From Aquilonibacter sp963820185 (GTDB taxonomy: Bacteria > Vulcanimicrobiota > Vulcanimicrobiia > Vulcanimicrobiales > Vulcanimicrobiaceae): a stretch of DNA of 64,000 bases. A program made the position numbers and the translations under genes. The DNA lies in NCBI GenBank assembly GCA_963820185.1, contig CAWFYV010000007.1, positions 372,001 through 436,000 on the forward strand. Reading direction: 5' to 3'. Below, in pieces: positions 63,682 through 64,000 of the stretch. Within the stretch, counting starts at the first letter, position 1. Each line of letters opens with the position of its first letter. The notes below the pieces were generated by a model. That model saw nothing but the letters and a program-made list of their open reading frames with translations, was not told the origin of the DNA and did not search any database.

Positions 63682-63770
63682 ATGCTCAGGCTATCCAGTC
63701 GGCCCCGCCGGAGGGAGGAAGTGGGAGTTACTTCTTTCCGCGGGGCCCCGGGCCTACCATGGAGCACATC

Positions 63771-64000
63771 ATGAAAGAATTAGCTGCAGATATTGCCGGA
63801 ACCGTGCGAGCGGTCCAAAACCAATGGGGCTGGTACCTGTTTCTCGGCATCGTGCTCATCGCGGCCGGCGTGCTCGCGATCATCTATCAAGGAGCCGCGA
63901 CGGCCGCATCGGTGGTCGTGTTCGGTGCGTTGCTGCTCGTTGCCGGCGTGACGCAACTCATCGCCGCATTTCAGTCGCGCGGTGCAGGACACGTCATCCT
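63771..64000 (+). CDS. HdeD-family membrane protein, N-terminal part (runs off right edge)
   Basis: The first 76 codons of a membrane protein. It opens MKELAADIAGTVRAVQNQWG and runs into helices WYLFLGIVLIAAGVLAIIYQ and ASVVVFGALLLVAGVTQLIA, the pattern of HdeD/DUF308 proteins, which have six helices and are linked to acid stress in enterobacteria. GGAG stands six bases before ATG 63771; ATG 63759 is in frame as well. The remainder lies outside the window. Confidence 0.75.
   Translation, partial: MKELAADIAGTVRAVQNQWGWYLFLGIVLIAAGVLAIIYQGAATAASVVVFGALLLVAGVTQLIAAFQSRGAGHVI

Overview
The window is a high-GC bacterial chromosome segment packed with short-gap or overlapping genes, many with ATGA, GTGA or TAGTG junctions. 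Several secreted beta-barrel-like proteins point to a diderm cell. It also has an actinobacteria-like FHA-FHA-PP2C-FtsW block, a topA-trmFO-hslVU order reminiscent of Firmicutes, and a full hopanoid operon. This mixture fits a deep-branching diderm phylum such as Candidatus Eremiobacterota (WPS-2, Vulcanimicrobiota). That placement is inference; no rRNA gene is present to settle it.

Layout: 1-2.5 kb holds the 3' part of uvrC, a holin-like membrane protein, surE and a tmRNA gene. 2.5-16.5 kb is accessory metabolism and transport: a fluoroacetate-dehalogenase-like hydrolase, a Tat-exported FmdA/AmdA-type amidase, an epoxide hydrolase, an SGNH esterase, a stalk-domain/beta-barrel protein, gamma-glutamyltransferase, an isochorismatase-family hydrolase, a MarR-MFS pair with a clear operator, MntP, a pentapeptide-repeat protein with a strong promoter/operator, and DUF2339/DUF3999 proteins. 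16.5-22.6 kb holds a MalT/LuxR-type regulator, an acetate-transporter-like protein, a TPR plus ATP-grasp-like protein and a dienelactone hydrolase. 22.6-26.2 kb is a cell-wall operon (small membrane protein, GerMN protein, AMIN-type amidase, murI). 26.5-29.9 kb encodes a soluble chemoreceptor in which a TRAP/DctP-type binding domain lies between two chemoreceptor signalling domains, followed upstream by an outer-membrane-like protein.

30-35.8 kb is dxs-secG-oppD-oppF and a metallophosphoesterase. At 35.8-36.4 kb a histone-H1-like gene and topA diverge across a 46-bp perfectly alternating purine-pyrimidine tract. 36.4-45.8 kb is housekeeping: topA, trmFO, hslV, hslU, def, fmt, rsmB. 45.8-49.8 kb is an envelope-growth block of two FHA proteins, a PP2C-fold protein that has lost its metal ligands, an FtsW/RodA protein and a divergent polysaccharide deacetylase.

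50.3-61.3 kb is a hopanoid locus: hpnI-hpnK on the minus strand and, divergently, a degenerate prenyl synthase, type 2 IPP isomerase, hpnC, hpnD, hpnE, shc, hpnH, hpnA and hpnG. Together these would take IPP/FPP through squalene and hopene to adenosyl- and ribosylhopane, with HpnI/HpnK adding and deacetylating an amino sugar. The window closes with an MFS protein, a DOPA-dioxygenase-like enzyme, a small hypothetical protein and the start of an HdeD-like membrane protein.

Many conserved genes, including topA and trmFO, are broken only by one- or two-base frame changes while both reading frames keep intact family motifs. This looks like residual assembly or sequencing indels more than gene decay; affected entries give the full gene span and say where the frame changes.
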